Shown here piece after piece: positions 42,855 through 53,335 of a stretch of 64,000 nt of DNA (the stretch's first letter is position 1; every line of letters starts with the position of its first letter). The translations under genes and the position numbers were made by a program. Origin of the DNA: Aureobasidium sp. EXF-3400 (taxonomy: Eukaryota; Ascomycota; Dothideomycetes; Dothideales; Saccotheciaceae); NCBI GenBank assembly GCA_024195585.1, contig SWBL01000039.1, positions 62,001-126,000 of the forward strand. The letters are read 5' to 3'. A model generated the notes under the pieces. The model was not told the DNA's origin. It did not search any database and was given only the letters and a program-made list of their open reading frames with translations.

Positions 42855-43590
42855 TTAGGAAAGCTTGCTGTTGACAAACTTGAGAGCTGCCTGGCCATAT
42901 TCCGACCCGTAACCCTGGTGGGTTGCAGCGTTGTTTCCGTTTGAGCAATAGGGGTCAGAAGAGTCGCAGTAAGACTGGATTCTGCTTGCGTATGCAGAGC
43001 AAGTGAAGCCCGAGGCTCTGGGGTCAAACTACACGATCTTGATCAGTAAAGGCTTCAAAATTAACGGCAAACAAACTTACCCCAGGGTTCTTTGCGGTAC
43101 CGACGGAGTAAGGACCTCCGGGGATGTTTCTGGGGTCACCCATGAAGATAATGGCCTTGACCTTGGCTCCAACAGCGCTGGAGATGGGTGCAGCAGTGCT
43201 GGAAATACCCTGGTTGGGGTCACCACCTCCGCAGAGAGCGTCATCACCGATCTGAGCTCCCTGAGAGTATCCAACATACACTAGCTGGGTGTTGGGGCAA
43301 GATGCGGCAAAGCTGTTGATCTGGTTGGTAACAGCCTTGACTCCAGCCTGGACAGAAGATGCGTAGCTGTTGCCTCCAGCAGCAGGGTAGTTGATGACTT
43401 CAGCGGTGGAGCCGGGGTGTGCGTTCAGGATGAGGTTGACGACAGTGCCTGCTGAACCATATCCAGCTGGGGCAGTAGTCTCACGGGCACCAAAGATATG
43501 AATGTTGGGGCATGCACGCTTCTCGAGAGGAGCGGCCATGGTGGTGGAGCCCATGAGGATCAAAGGGATGGCGGCGATTACGGCCTTCAT
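42855..43590 (-). CDS. CE5 acetylxylan esterase (cutinase superfamily)
   Basis: My model is complement(42855..43028, 43081..43590), 227 residues. The 52-nt intron (GTAAGT, TGTAG) joins TAKNPG to FDPRASGFTC. CE5 esterases remove acetyl groups from xylan. Seen: a signal peptide, a dibasic KR at 24-25 fitting Kex2 propeptide removal, the nucleophile elbow VGYSQGAQ (Ser109), and the C-terminal block SYCDSSDPYCSNGNN with Asp195 and HQGYG with His207. The paired Cys and the CDxxDPYC-NGNN-H pattern favour acetylxylan esterase over cutinase. There is no carbohydrate-binding module. Confidence 0.92.
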
Positions 43591-44248
43591 GATGTTTGAG
43601 GAGATTAAAGAAGGTGAGTCTGGGGGATTTAGATTGAGGTTTTTGCTTGGGCTAAGATACGAGATGCTGATGGTCTACTTATACCATGCTCACGTCTGTA
43701 TGATAGTTCCAGAGCCTGTTCGGGTACATGGATCTTTCCGACGTTGTGTTATGCTGACGAGTTCTATTGTCAAAGCTTTAGGCAAAATTAATCAAGTCCA
43801 GGCAGATACCACAAGATCGACGTAGGGGACGCACTTAGCAAACCATGCTTATAGGTCTTAGTGTCAAGTAGGAACGTGTTTCCAGCCCTGATGGCCCGGC
43901 CCACTTTAGGATAAGTGGTTTCAACAATTCACCCCAGGGTTTAGCGAGGTTTCAGGTTGTTTCATGCATCGGCATCCTCCCGTCCGAAGCTTGTTCTATC
44001 ACCCTATTGTGACTGCACGCAACAGCCCACGTGCATCTAGCCTCGTCTAGGCTCACAGAATGGCTGGAATTACTGCTTATGGCTGATCGTGATAGATTAA
44101 TCGCGTGGAACCGAGTCGCAAGTACTTTCAGATTAACTCCAATGGTATCAAGGCTTGTTCCATGTCTACATTACGCAAGCTCAATAACCTAGAGTGAATT
44201 TGACTTGGAACAAAAGGCTTGATATTGCTTACTCGTGAACTATATCTG
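43591..44248. other. CE5 promoter region
   Basis: It contains the CE5 upstream region and the SGNH gene 3' flank. GC-rich CCCGGCCC at about 43897-43904. No gene was seen. Confidence 0.5.
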
Positions 44249-45580
44249 TTACATGTAGCTGCTAACTCCACCAGCGAAACGATTGAACAGGCTTAAGTCA
44301 AAACTGTCTGCGATGGCTTGGTACCCAGCAGGACTCGGATGCAGGTAGTCACCTGAGTTGTACTGATCTGCCAACATACTCTGGTTTGCCGAGCTTCTCA
44401 CTACCTTGTCAAAGTCCAGGACTGCGTCGAACTTGCCACTTGTACGAATCCACTGGTTGACACGCTGTCTCGTTACCTCACGCTCGGGAGTGCTGTATGC
44501 CTGGATTGTGCTGTTGGGAGCCAAGAAAGGAGTGATGGTTGCAGCAAACACTGGAATACCGAATGTGTGGATACGAGTGATGATCTGCTCGTATGCCTGG
44601 ATCAACTGGTTGTAAACGAAGTCTTGAGCAGCTGTAGTTGAAGCAGCAGTTCCGATGTCATTTACACCCTCGAAGATCATGGAGTACTTTATGCCAGACT
44701 GAGCCAGTACGTCACGATCAATGCGACCGAGTGCATTTGGGCCCAGACCATCAGCCAAAACGCGGTTACCACCTGCAGCTTGGTTCAGAACGCCAATGTC
44801 TCTGGTAGAGGGATTCTTCTGCATGCGAGCCAGGACCAGGTCAGGCCAACGATTGTTAGCATTTGTGGTTGAGCCACGGCCATCAGTGATGGAATCTCCA
44901 ACGATGGCAAAACCTCTGGCTTGTGGTGGCGACCAGACTTCAACGGCAGAGAGGAAGTACCAATGCGCGACGCTTTGCACAGAAGCGTCAGTCAGATTGG
45001 CCGCGCTGACTGCATTGCCGAATTGGTAGAATGAAGTCGTGCGAGAGCCAGGATGCGAGGTAATGCTGTTACCAAGCTGGCCACCAGCAAGGTATATCGA
45101 TACGGCAAGCTCGGACTGAGGGTTGATGGGGAAATGAATCGGATCCGAAACAGCGAGAGAACCGTCAGGGATGATGATAGAGTTGTTGCCCGAGAAGGTG
45201 ACGGTTTGAAGAGTGTTGGTTTCGATGATGCTTTGTCCAGCCGAGTTGTTGAAGGGCAATGCCACGGTTACCGCTGTGATGTTGAGTTGGGTAGCACCGA
45301 ATGCGTTGGAAAGGCGGATTCTAATTTGTGGTCCACCAATTGACATATGCAGGGTCTGTCGAATGGTGCTATTGACGAAGACAGAACCTGTCTGGTTGAA
45401 AGGTGGGTTGGGCAGGTTGGCCGGCTCGGTGAGCTGGGGCATAGATGTCCATGTGTCTACCCAGTGATCGCAAGCGGGCGCTCTAGCCTCTATTGATTCA
45501 TCAAGAGGAACAGCATTGATTGGAGAAAAGAGAGATGAGGCCAGAAAGGCGGCGAAAGCCACAAACTGCTTGCTCAACAT
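44249..45580 (-). CDS. Secreted SGNH/GDSL esterase
   Basis: A single exon of 443 residues from the ATG at 45580. Signal peptide at 1-23 (FAAFLASSLFSPINA). Residues about 35-215 form a beta-rich N-terminal domain (WVDTWTSMPQL, IRQTLHMSIGGPQIRIRLSN). Residues about 222-440 are the SGNH hydrolase, with block I IVGDSITDG (Ser230), block III FEGVNDIG and block V GDYLHPSPAGYQ carrying the catalytic Asp and His. This long secreted form is common in saprophytic and plant-associated fungi and is often described as a GDSL lipase/acylhydrolase. Its place among carbohydrate esterases suggests deacetylation of a plant polysaccharide, but that is inference. Confidence 0.9.
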   Translation of the reverse strand: MLSKQFVAFAAFLASSLFSPINAVPLDESIEARAPACDHWVDTWTSMPQLTEPANLPNPPFNQTGSVFVNSTIRQTLHMSIGGPQIRIRLSNAFGATQLNITAVTVALPFNNSAGQSIIETNTLQTVTFSGNNSIIIPDGSLAVSDPIHFPINPQSELAVSIYLAGGQLGNSITSHPGSRTTSFYQFGNAVSAANLTDASVQSVAHWYFLSAVEVWSPPQARGFAIVGDSITDGRGSTTNANNRWPDLVLARMQKNPSTRDIGVLNQAAGGNRVLADGLGPNALGRIDRDVLAQSGIKYSMIFEGVNDIGTAASTTAAQDFVYNQLIQAYEQIITRIHTFGIPVFAATITPFLAPNSTIQAYSTPEREVTRQRVNQWIRTSGKFDAVLDFDKVVRSSANQSMLADQYNSGDYLHPSPAGYQAIADSFDLSLFNRFAGGVSSYM

Positions 45581-45998
45581 GATGTGTGTTGGGGCCTACA
45601 CTGTGTGTGTCACACCACAATACTCTAGAGGAAGTCATACGGTATATAAAAGGAAGCATAGCATGCTTGATCCAACATCGAGCTAACGATGCCGTCCGAG
45701 ACATGTTCAGGCTAAATAGATTGGCCCCACGGGGAATGGTCATCACGAGCTCACAGACCATGGAGAGCTCTAATCGCGGGGTAGCTATCCAGGAACAGGA
45801 ATTCCGACAGAAGATTTGCACTCACAGAAAGCTTCTTTAGTGCATTCGGTTAGGCTAAAAGCGGTTATTGTATGATTGGAGGAATCAAAAATGGTAAAGA
45901 GAAAACAAACTTGCGGCCGAAAGTGAAGGACATGGGTTCTGAACCAAAGGAGTGGATGGTAAAAGCAAGCGACCAAATTCTTAGAACAGAAGCTACCC
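45581..45998. other. SGNH gene promoter
   Basis: It contains the upstream region of the SGNH gene (TATATAAA at about 45642-45649, a plausible TATA box on the wider leader) and the CE15 3' flank. No gene was seen. Confidence 0.5.
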
Positions 45999-47237
45999 TC
46001 AATGCAAACGCGGAGTAGACCAGTCTACCCATTGTGCATCATCGAATGTGATGTTACCGGCTGAGGTGAAAAAGTCTGTGTCTGAAGCTTTGTCGAAGAG
46101 AAATTTGTCGATGAAGGCTTGGAGTTGAGGGCTCTGATATGAGGGGAAAGAGCAATGAAGATGGCTAGGGGACATAGAATATCCCAGATGATCGGATGCT
46201 CCAAGAGCCTGATATATCTTACGAGCAGTCTTCATACATCCAAAAGAGCTCCAAGGCCCAAGCCATTCGTAGCCGATGTTGTCGATGACCAGAAGACCTC
46301 TTGGAGCCACGAGCCCAGCCAACATGTGGTGATCAAATGGTAACATGTTTACAGTGGTGTTGGCAAAGTCATCAAACTGGGTACCGAACCAGACATTTTC
46401 TTGCACAATCTCCGATGCCGTCTGGGTAGAGCCGTTGTGGTTTTCATAGTCACTTAGACGCCAGCATGCAGTTCCACCAGAACCACTCTCCTGAGGAAAT
46501 GTGAGAGCGATGCGACTGTCCAACGCACCTGTGACTAGTGCGCCTTTTCCGTTTCTAGAACAACCAGTGACGGCAATCTTGTTCGTATCGATTTTGGCCT
46601 CAGGTAAGGTCTCCAGAACGTCGATAATACGACTCACACCGAATGCCCACGCTACCATGGCACCGTTGGCTATCTTGTTGGGGTAGAGTTCGAAGAACTT
46701 TCCTTGACCGCGGCTACTCTGATTGAGTTGAGCACCGATTTCGTCGTTGTTGTATATGATGATGGCTACCCCAGAAGGGGCAGGAATGGTGAGGCCCCCG
46801 AACGCAATGATGGCTGGGTAAGGTGCAGTTCCATTCGGCGGGTATGTGACCTGGGGTGTGAATGATATGGTCTTCCCATGGACAGAGACCGTGACTGTGA
46901 GGTTTGAACCAGAGATGGAGCCAGATACAACATCTGGTGTTCCTGGTTTGACTCCCAGCTCAAGGGTCTGGAAGAGCTCGCTGACTTCGCGTTGGCGGCA
47001 CGCAAAGTCAGAAAGAGTCTTGACAGGTCTGCCGTTAGCAAACTTGAAAGGGTCCGGAAGCTTCGCATCATAGCGAGTCGCGTTGGTCGGAGTCTTTGGA
47101 CATATATCTGGTCGCTTCGTGAGATCTTTCAGCGGTCAGCGTGGAAGCTTTGTAGCATTGAGATAGTCAAGACCTCCAGACGGAATCCCCAAGACGACGG
47201 GTATGAGATAGAACAGTGCTGAGATAGTGAGTCTCAT
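45999..47237 (-). CDS. CE15 glucuronoyl methylesterase (in-frame TGA, probably in a short intron)
   Basis: CE15 enzymes cleave the ester between lignin alcohols and 4-O-methylglucuronic acid on xylan. The frame starts MRLTISALFYLIPVVLG (signal peptide) and ends at 45999. A TGA at 47136-47138 interrupts it. A 48-nt intron at 47126-47173 (donor GTCTTG, branch CTGAC, acceptor AAAG) would remove it and keep the frame, giving SGDLTKRPDICPKTPTN and 396 residues; the donor is poor. Seen downstream: GQGKFFELYPN, the nucleophile motif GCSRNGKGA, the acidic partner FPQESGSGG, DNIGYEWLG, and the catalytic His in SPSHLHCSFPS. No carbohydrate-binding module. The catalytic domain is complete; only the 5' end is uncertain. 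Confidence 0.82.
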
Positions 47238-48047
47238 CGTGAGATTATCGTTGCACATGAGTGATTAGTATTGCTGCGAAAGTGCTTTCGAAGATAGCTC
47301 CTTGCTGTCCACAAAACGATCGGCTCTCGAAACATGCAGTCTGACTCGATATTTGTACTCGAGTAACCATTGCATACCATCTCACCTTTGACTCTACGTG
47401 AACAAGATCTACAAGCATAACAATCTTCCCCTCAGACATCGATTTGATGGCATACCTAGCATTCATCATCCTATTTTAGCCACGGAAGTACGAAGGGTAC
47501 TCGAAGTAGGATGAACAGCTCTTTGAAGTGGTTGCTGGAACAATTTCTTCCGTTCCAGTATTGCCGTCATGCATGTATGCTTGTGGTGCGGAGTTCAAGC
47601 AGGCAAAAGGGTCGCAGGCGGGGTGTTCGAAATCATGGAAGGTTCTTGGTGGGGCAAGATGTGGGGTCTATGTCCATTGGTATCTTTTTTATATATATTT
47701 TCTTTTTGTACGCCCTGCGAAGATGGTCATGGAGAAGAGAAAGAATATAGAGGAAGCCACCAGAAAGACAATCGCTTCGTGCGCTGTGGAAGATCGTCGG
47801 AAAGAGCGATACCTGTTTTGCCGAGGCGAGGCTTCTCCCGAGTTCGTCCCACCGTCCATCTTTTGCTCCTTCTGGTTCGTATCATCTTTCCCGGTCTCGA
47901 GACACTATCAGTGGAGCGACCAGACCGAGCTGCAGTAATTCAAGATTGATATGTCTCAGTATCAACAAATGGAATAGCCACCCGATGAGTGGAGACCCGC
48001 CTTTACGACTCTACTCCTTACTCCAGCACCGATAGCTACTATCATGA
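47238..48047. other. CE15 promoter region, no gene seen
   Basis: It contains the CE15 upstream region and the PL4 3' flank. Three overlapping plus-strand frames at 47511-47949 share one stretch in different registers with no domain. Confidence 0.55.
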
Positions 48048-49863
48048 TCAAATCCACTCGAGAGCGATTGCATCCCACAAAAAGCCCCTCCACAAAACAT
48101 ATCTATCAACCTCGAAACTCACGACATTCTTCCCTTGCTTCAGATTGCCAACCACATACTCAAACTGATGCCACTCTCCACTAACAGTTCCCGATCTATA
48201 AGTCGCCGCATCAGTAGTGACATTATCCTTGCTCAAGCTTCCTAGCACAAGACCATTGGCTGACACTGTCAAAGCGGTGCTCTGTGAGTACCCAGCTAAT
48301 GAGATGATGAGTCTAGCAGTTGGCTTTTCGAGCTTAGGAATAGAAAACTCCACATTCCAAGTCCCGAGATTGGAAGATGCGTAATACCAGGAAGAATTGC
48401 TTGAAGTACCAACAACAAAGGTGAAATTGGCTGGAGATGCAGCGGCAAGGCCGTGGTGATAAGGCCCACTGTTGACAAAGCCGGTGGTCTTTTTGTCAAA
48501 GTCTCCGATTTGGAAGATGCGTTTGTTGGTCGGGACAGTCCAGGTCAGTGTTGATAGGCTGGTCTTACCCTTGACGTCAATGCCAGATTTGGTGTAGTTG
48601 GTGTAGACGTCGTTGATTTTGCCACCGTTTGACCAAGCATATAGGCCGTACTTGCCAGTACGAACGTTGGCGAAGCTGAACTTGCCAGAAGCATCGGCAT
48701 AGGTTGTGTAGTAGTAGTTGGAACCTTGTGCTAGTGGTGCCTTGATGTCAGAATCGCCTAGGAACACAGCCGCACCAGCTGCGACTCTTCCATCGGAGAG
48801 CTTGAGAGATCCAGTCACAGAACCACGGGAATGGTAAGCAGTATCGTTGATCCATGGATAGGGCCACTTGGCCAATTCTTCTTGATGCTTCTTTGCTGCA
48901 TCTGCGATGTCTCCGTTATTCTGTTGCGGTCATTAGAAAATATCACTGACATTATCAACTCGGAAACTTACCAGATACCACAGCCATGGACCCCAGATTT
49001 TACCAACAGGCTGAGAAGTCGTGACTTGAGTCTGGAAGTGCGAAGTGTCTTGCACAACATTCAGCTGCACTGCATCACCGGTACTACTTTCTCGATGAAC
49101 CTGTTCGAGTCAGTATTTGTTCAACCAAGCAAGCAAGCTAGCTTTTTGTAACTCACTGTCAAAGTTTGCTTCAGATGGTTGCCACTGAAGTAGTCCGTGC
49201 TAGGATGAATATACCAGGACCCAGTGGACGGTCCGTAAACACCATTGAAGTCTCGCTGTCTGACATAGTTCGACCAGTCGTACTTGGTGATATATGTTCC
49301 ATCCGAAGTTTCAAAAGTCTCGTCTTGAACCTTGGTAGCATTGAGAATCGACTCGAAGGATGGCAAAGGTTCGTTCTTCAGGTAGGTGCGTCCATTGGGA
49401 AACTTGTCGGGATCAAGGCGGAAGAGTGAACGTAGGATACTGATATCTCCCAGAGCACGGTTGACAAAGTATTGATACGAGCCAGCAAGATCATCGTAGA
49501 TGACCCAGTGAAGGTCGCCCTTTTCCGAGACAAAGCTGACATCGATGAAGGAATCACCTTTGTTCACGATGCTTGCCGACTCCCAGACTAGATTGTTCTC
49601 TCCATCTGCAACATGTCAGATTGAAGATTCTGGAGGGAGAAAAATACATGATTGATACCTGCTCCAACATAGTGTCCGGCAGCTTTGCCTATGGCGTCTT
49701 TCCCTTGGTAGTACAGCTTTGTACCGTATATGGGTCCTTGAGTAATGTTCCAGATGTCGTTGCCAATGATCCATGTATCGTTGCTGGTCTGCTGCAAGAA
49801 TGAACCTCGGCCTACCGCGAACGGTAGTGCCGTGAGGGCAAGAGTAAAGATCCGAAGTCTCAT
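48048..49863 (-). CDS. PL4 rhamnogalacturonan endolyase
   Basis: My model is complement(48048..48920, 48972..49100, 49157..49605, 49659..49863), 551 residues, the usual PL4 size. The three introns have good signals (GTATCA/TGCAG, GTGAGT/AACAG, GTAAGT/AACAG). Joins read YVGA-DGENNLVWES, KQTLT-VHRESSTGD and WLWYL-NNGDIADAA. PL4 lyases cut the rhamnose-galacturonate backbone of pectin RG-I by beta-elimination. Seen: a signal peptide (1-18), an N-terminal catalytic beta-sandwich with GSWYIHPSTDYFSGNHLKQ and GKIWGPWLWYL, a fibronectin-III-like middle (RGSVTGSLKLSDGRVAAGA), and a C-terminal carbohydrate-binding-like jelly roll (FQIGDFDKKTTGF, YRSGTVSGEWHQFEY). Confidence 0.92.
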
Positions 49864-50249
49864 GGTACGGTCGAGTCAGTCGAGTAGGATAGATAATCCA
49901 AGGGCGATGCTATCCATCTTTTTGTATTCGAGGCTGCTCGTATTCAACAGTATTGCGCAAGTTGTGGCGATGATTCTGCAACCTCTGGTATCCACTGATC
50001 TGCCATGAATAAATTTAAGGGTCAATATCGAGCGCTGAATTCACACCGCAGCCCCAATAAGCAGTGCTCTTCGTCAATGTTTTGAGCATGGAGAAATCCC
50101 GTGAGCAAATGACGTGCTTATCTTTATCCGTTCTGCCTTATCGATGAGAAATATCTGCAAGCTGAAATTGAGTCCCTCACATTAGCATTCCTCGTACCAA
50201 GCTCGTGGCAAGTTATACGGTAAGTCGAGAGCTCTGATGCTTCCGAGTT
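49864..50249. other. PL4 promoter region
   Basis: It contains the upstream region of the PL4 gene and the 3' flank of the phosphoesterase. No gene was seen. Confidence 0.55.
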
Positions 50250-51425
50250 TTATGACCTTACAGCAGTATACGAGTCCTGCCCGTATGTCCCATTGAGGTT
50301 GACCCTGGCATTAATAGTCCCATCTTCCAACCTCACCCATGTCTCGATATCTTCTTTGCCCTTCTTGAGTACAACTTGTCTGCTTCCTCTCGTCCACGAT
50401 CCGTAGCCTCCATATCCACTATGTCTACCGAAGCACATGTCCAACCTATTTCCGGTCAAATTCATGCCCTTCAGCTTCGAGTCCCATCTAAAGCACCAGT
50501 CGTCGCCGTGGTCGTGACCTGAGAAGACAGCTTTGAGTCCTTTTGTATCAAGCAGAGCTTGCATGAAGGGTATATCTTGGCCGTTGTAGCTGAATACGGT
50601 GCCGCTAACGTCGCCCTGACCAGAAGCTGATCCCTGTTGAGCCAGCGGATTGTCGTCGTTGATACCGGGTTCGCGATGCGGATTCACGCCAGTGGCTTGG
50701 AAAGCGGCCATTGCATTGGAAGGTATATGCACGAAGGCCACGCTCGGCACAATGCGCTTGTGCTTCTTCTCCAAGGCTGACCGAGTTTCGGCGAACCAAT
50801 CGACTACGCTTTGAGCGACCCAGTTGGGCTGAGGTACTGACTTCCCAGTGGCTGATTCCTGCTGGAAGTAGTTGCCACCGCGAGAATCGAAGAACCAGAG
50901 CAAGAACTCAGGAACGACTGGGTCTTGACCATACACTGGCAGGTAATAATTCGATACACCAGCGTCAGATGCAAAAACCATCTTCTTTGTACGACTGAGC
51001 GGGTAGTTGGACTCCTCTGCAAAGATAGCTTCGCGTGAAAGATTGAAGTCGCTATCGTGGTTGCCGTATGTGCTAGCCCAGCTGACACCGCGCTTGACTA
51101 GAGGGGCTACGACAGCGTCCAGGTACTTGGTAGAGTTCTGGAGGAAAGTGTTTTCGCCAGTGATGAGATCACCATTCAGAACGACCAGGCCAGTGGTTTC
51201 CTCGCTATCGAGGACTGAGTTCATGACTTTAACACTCTTGACATCTTGTTCGGGACCCCAAAGTGTGTCTTCTGCTTCACCAAAATGCAGATCATTGAAG
51301 ATGGTGAGCTTGAAAGAGCCATTCGAATCTAGTCGGAGGACATCTGTGGGTTGCAAGATGGGGATCGCAAGAGTAGATACGGTAGAAGCAGCAAGGGCAA
51401 GGAGGATAGAGTGTACAGGAGACAT
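50250..51425 (-). CDS. Secreted calcineurin-like metallophosphoesterase (Dcr2-like)
   Basis: A single exon of 391 residues. I start at the ATG at 51425, which gives a signal peptide (SILLALAASTVSTLA); the longer frame has no better start. Metal ligands of the calcineurin-like fold are all present: FNDLHFGE, LNGDLITGEN, YGNHDSD, VHIPSN and SGHDHGDDW. The overall sequence matches fungal Dcr2-like/purple-acid-type phosphoesterases. Secretion suggests phosphate scavenging or phosphoprotein/phytate turnover outside the cell. It is the last gene of the minus-strand run and is head-to-head with the Ted1/Cdc1-type phosphoesterase at 51840, a different subfamily. Confidence 0.9.
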   Translation of the reverse strand: MSPVHSILLALAASTVSTLAIPILQPTDVLRLDSNGSFKLTIFNDLHFGEAEDTLWGPEQDVKSVKVMNSVLDSEETTGLVVLNGDLITGENTFLQNSTKYLDAVVAPLVKRGVSWASTYGNHDSDFNLSREAIFAEESNYPLSRTKKMVFASDAGVSNYYLPVYGQDPVVPEFLLWFFDSRGGNYFQQESATGKSVPQPNWVAQSVVDWFAETRSALEKKHKRIVPSVAFVHIPSNAMAAFQATGVNPHREPGINDDNPLAQQGSASGQGDVSGTVFSYNGQDIPFMQALLDTKGLKAVFSGHDHGDDWCFRWDSKLKGMNLTGNRLDMCFGRHSGYGGYGSWTRGSRQVVLKKGKEDIETWVRLEDGTINARVNLNGTYGQDSYTAVRS

Positions 51426-51839
51426 GCTGAAGTGAGTAGGGATGTGCCAGACATTGTGAGTCTTGGAGAACGTGGTAGTCGACAGTTTACTGTTTATGTA
51501 TCTCGTGGTGCAGGATAAAGATGGGCGATCAGTAGAGAGCTTCAGGACGAGAGCCACTCGCGGCATGCACGTGGTCGGATCAGAGGCTACATGCTTTCTT
51601 TACGAGGGCATGGCCAGCAGCTAGATAATTTTAGGTTCGTTTGCTTACAAAGACCTGTTCATGCACTGAAATTGTGTGAATTCCACACTGGTTGAAGAGA
51701 GTGGTCGAGGATGGAGATGTGGTAGGAAAAGAAGAGTGGGCTGGTTGACGGAGATTGGCATGTGCAAAGTCCGAGGCAATTTCTTTGGAAGGCACGACTT
51801 GTTGTTTGCAGCGGCATCGACATCAACAATGCAGTCCAA
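51426..51839. other. Divergent promoter of two phosphoesterase genes
   Basis: 414 bp separate the start codons of the two head-to-head metallophosphoesterase genes. No other gene was seen. Confidence 0.6.
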
Positions 51840-53279
51840 ATGCGATTCTCGGGCGTGGTGCAATGCGCCTTCCTCGCCTTGATCTTACCCGCCGTCTTGT
51901 CGACCCTCTGGCTCTATCTCTATCCCGTCGCGCAAAACTGCCACTTTCCAGCAGCTCCGCAACATGGCCTCGCTCCTTTTCGACTGCTCGCTCTGGGCGA
52001 CCCTCAACTCGAAGGAGACACGTCTCTGCCCGACCCTAATGCGCCACTTTTCCCTGGTCTCGTAGGCCTTCGCAACCGCTTATGGACGGAGCCGCTGGAC
52101 GTGGCAGCTCGTGTCTTGCGACGCACTGTCAAAGACATGGTCGCAAGGGACATTCCACGCTTGCTACACGCCCAGCGAAAGAGATTGGATCTTCTGGGAA
52201 ATGATTACTATCTGGCTCACATCTACCGCTCCACCAAGTGGTGGACACAGCCAACCCATGTCTCGGTGCTGGGTGATCTACTCGGCAGCCAGTGGATCGC
52301 CAACCACGAGTTTGACCGACGAGCCAACAGGTTCTGGAACAAGGTCTTTGTTGGTGCTCACCCCTGGAGACACGGTACGTACGGGGAAGAGTCTGAGCAT
52401 ATTGCTGCTTGGGATTTTGTGGACAAGGTAGAAGCCAGCCAGACGCCGGCTTTGCTCAACGTCGCTGGGAATCACGACATTGGATATGCTGGTGATATAG
52501 ACCACCACCGTATTGACCGCTTCGAACGTGCTTTTGGCCAAGTCAACTGGCGTATCAGGATCCCCTTTTCACATCCGCTGTCCAATTTGACCACTGAGCT
52601 GCATCTTGTGAATCTCAACTCCATGAACTTGGACAACCCTGCCTGGAATCAACATCTCCACCACGAAACACACTCTTACCTGGATAGCGTTATCAACGAC
52701 ACAAACACGCGCAACCCTCAGGATGCCGTCATCTTGCTCACACATGTACCTCTGTACAAGCCAGCTGGTGTTTGTGTTGATCCTCCGTATTTCGGCTACT
52801 TTGAACCACATCACGGTGGTGGCATTCGCGAGCAAAACCACCTCTCTCGCCAATCGAGCGATAAGATACTGACTGGCTTATTTGGAAATAAGCGTGCAGG
52901 CATCGTGCTCAACGGCCATGACCACGAGGGATGCGACACATGGCATGACTACTCTGAGGTCGACCCAGCACAGTGGAACTCCACCAGATTCTTTGCGCCT
53001 AACGCAACCACAGATGGCATCCGGGAAGTCACAGTCCGTAGTATGATGGGTGACTATGGTGGAAACGCCGGTCTGCTCTCTGCCTGGTTCGACGACAATC
53101 TTGGCCAGTGGAAGTTTGAATATGCTACTTGTGCACTTGGTAAACAGCACATCTGGTGGGTGATACATATTGTCGATATCGTTGTTGTCATACTAGGCAT
53201 CGCAAGCGGCCTGCTACAGTTTCTCCATCTCGCTACATCTCAGAAAATCGTCTTGGATACAAACAAAAAATACAGATAA
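51840..53279 (+). CDS. Ted1/Cdc1-like ER phosphoesterase for GPI-glycan remodelling
   Basis: A single exon of 479 residues from the ATG at 51840 (MRFSGVVQCAF). An N-terminal membrane helix (FLALILPAVLSTLWLYLYPVA) leads into a luminal calcineurin-like phosphoesterase domain with LLALGDPQLEG, VLGDLLGSQW, NVAGNHDIGYAGD, LLTHVPLYKP and LNGHDHEGCDTWH. A second helix (IVDIVVVILGIASGLLQFLHL) and a short cytosolic tail ending KKYR follow. The KKxx end is a dilysine ER-retrieval signal. This architecture is that of Cdc1/Ted1/PGAP5, Mn-dependent enzymes that remove ethanolamine phosphate from GPI mannose in the ER. Together with Per1 it is one of two GPI-remodelling genes in the window. Cdc1 versus Ted1 orthology was not resolved. 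Confidence 0.9.
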   Translation: MRFSGVVQCAFLALILPAVLSTLWLYLYPVAQNCHFPAAPQHGLAPFRLLALGDPQLEGDTSLPDPNAPLFPGLVGLRNRLWTEPLDVAARVLRRTVKDMVARDIPRLLHAQRKRLDLLGNDYYLAHIYRSTKWWTQPTHVSVLGDLLGSQWIANHEFDRRANRFWNKVFVGAHPWRHGTYGEESEHIAAWDFVDKVEASQTPALLNVAGNHDIGYAGDIDHHRIDRFERAFGQVNWRIRIPFSHPLSNLTTELHLVNLNSMNLDNPAWNQHLHHETHSYLDSVINDTNTRNPQDAVILLTHVPLYKPAGVCVDPPYFGYFEPHHGGGIREQNHLSRQSSDKILTGLFGNKRAGIVLNGHDHEGCDTWHDYSEVDPAQWNSTRFFAPNATTDGIREVTVRSMMGDYGGNAGLLSAWFDDNLGQWKFEYATCALGKQHIWWVIHIVDIVVVILGIASGLLQFLHLATSQKIVLDTNKKYR

Positions 53280-53335
53280 ATAGAGTCCTCAATCAGCATC
53301 TCTCACGAGCCCCAGCCGTGAATTGGATCGAATCA

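Noticed and set aside
47511..47949. Three nested plus-strand frames upstream of CE15
   Set aside because: They use different registers of the same stretch, and none resembles a protein family.
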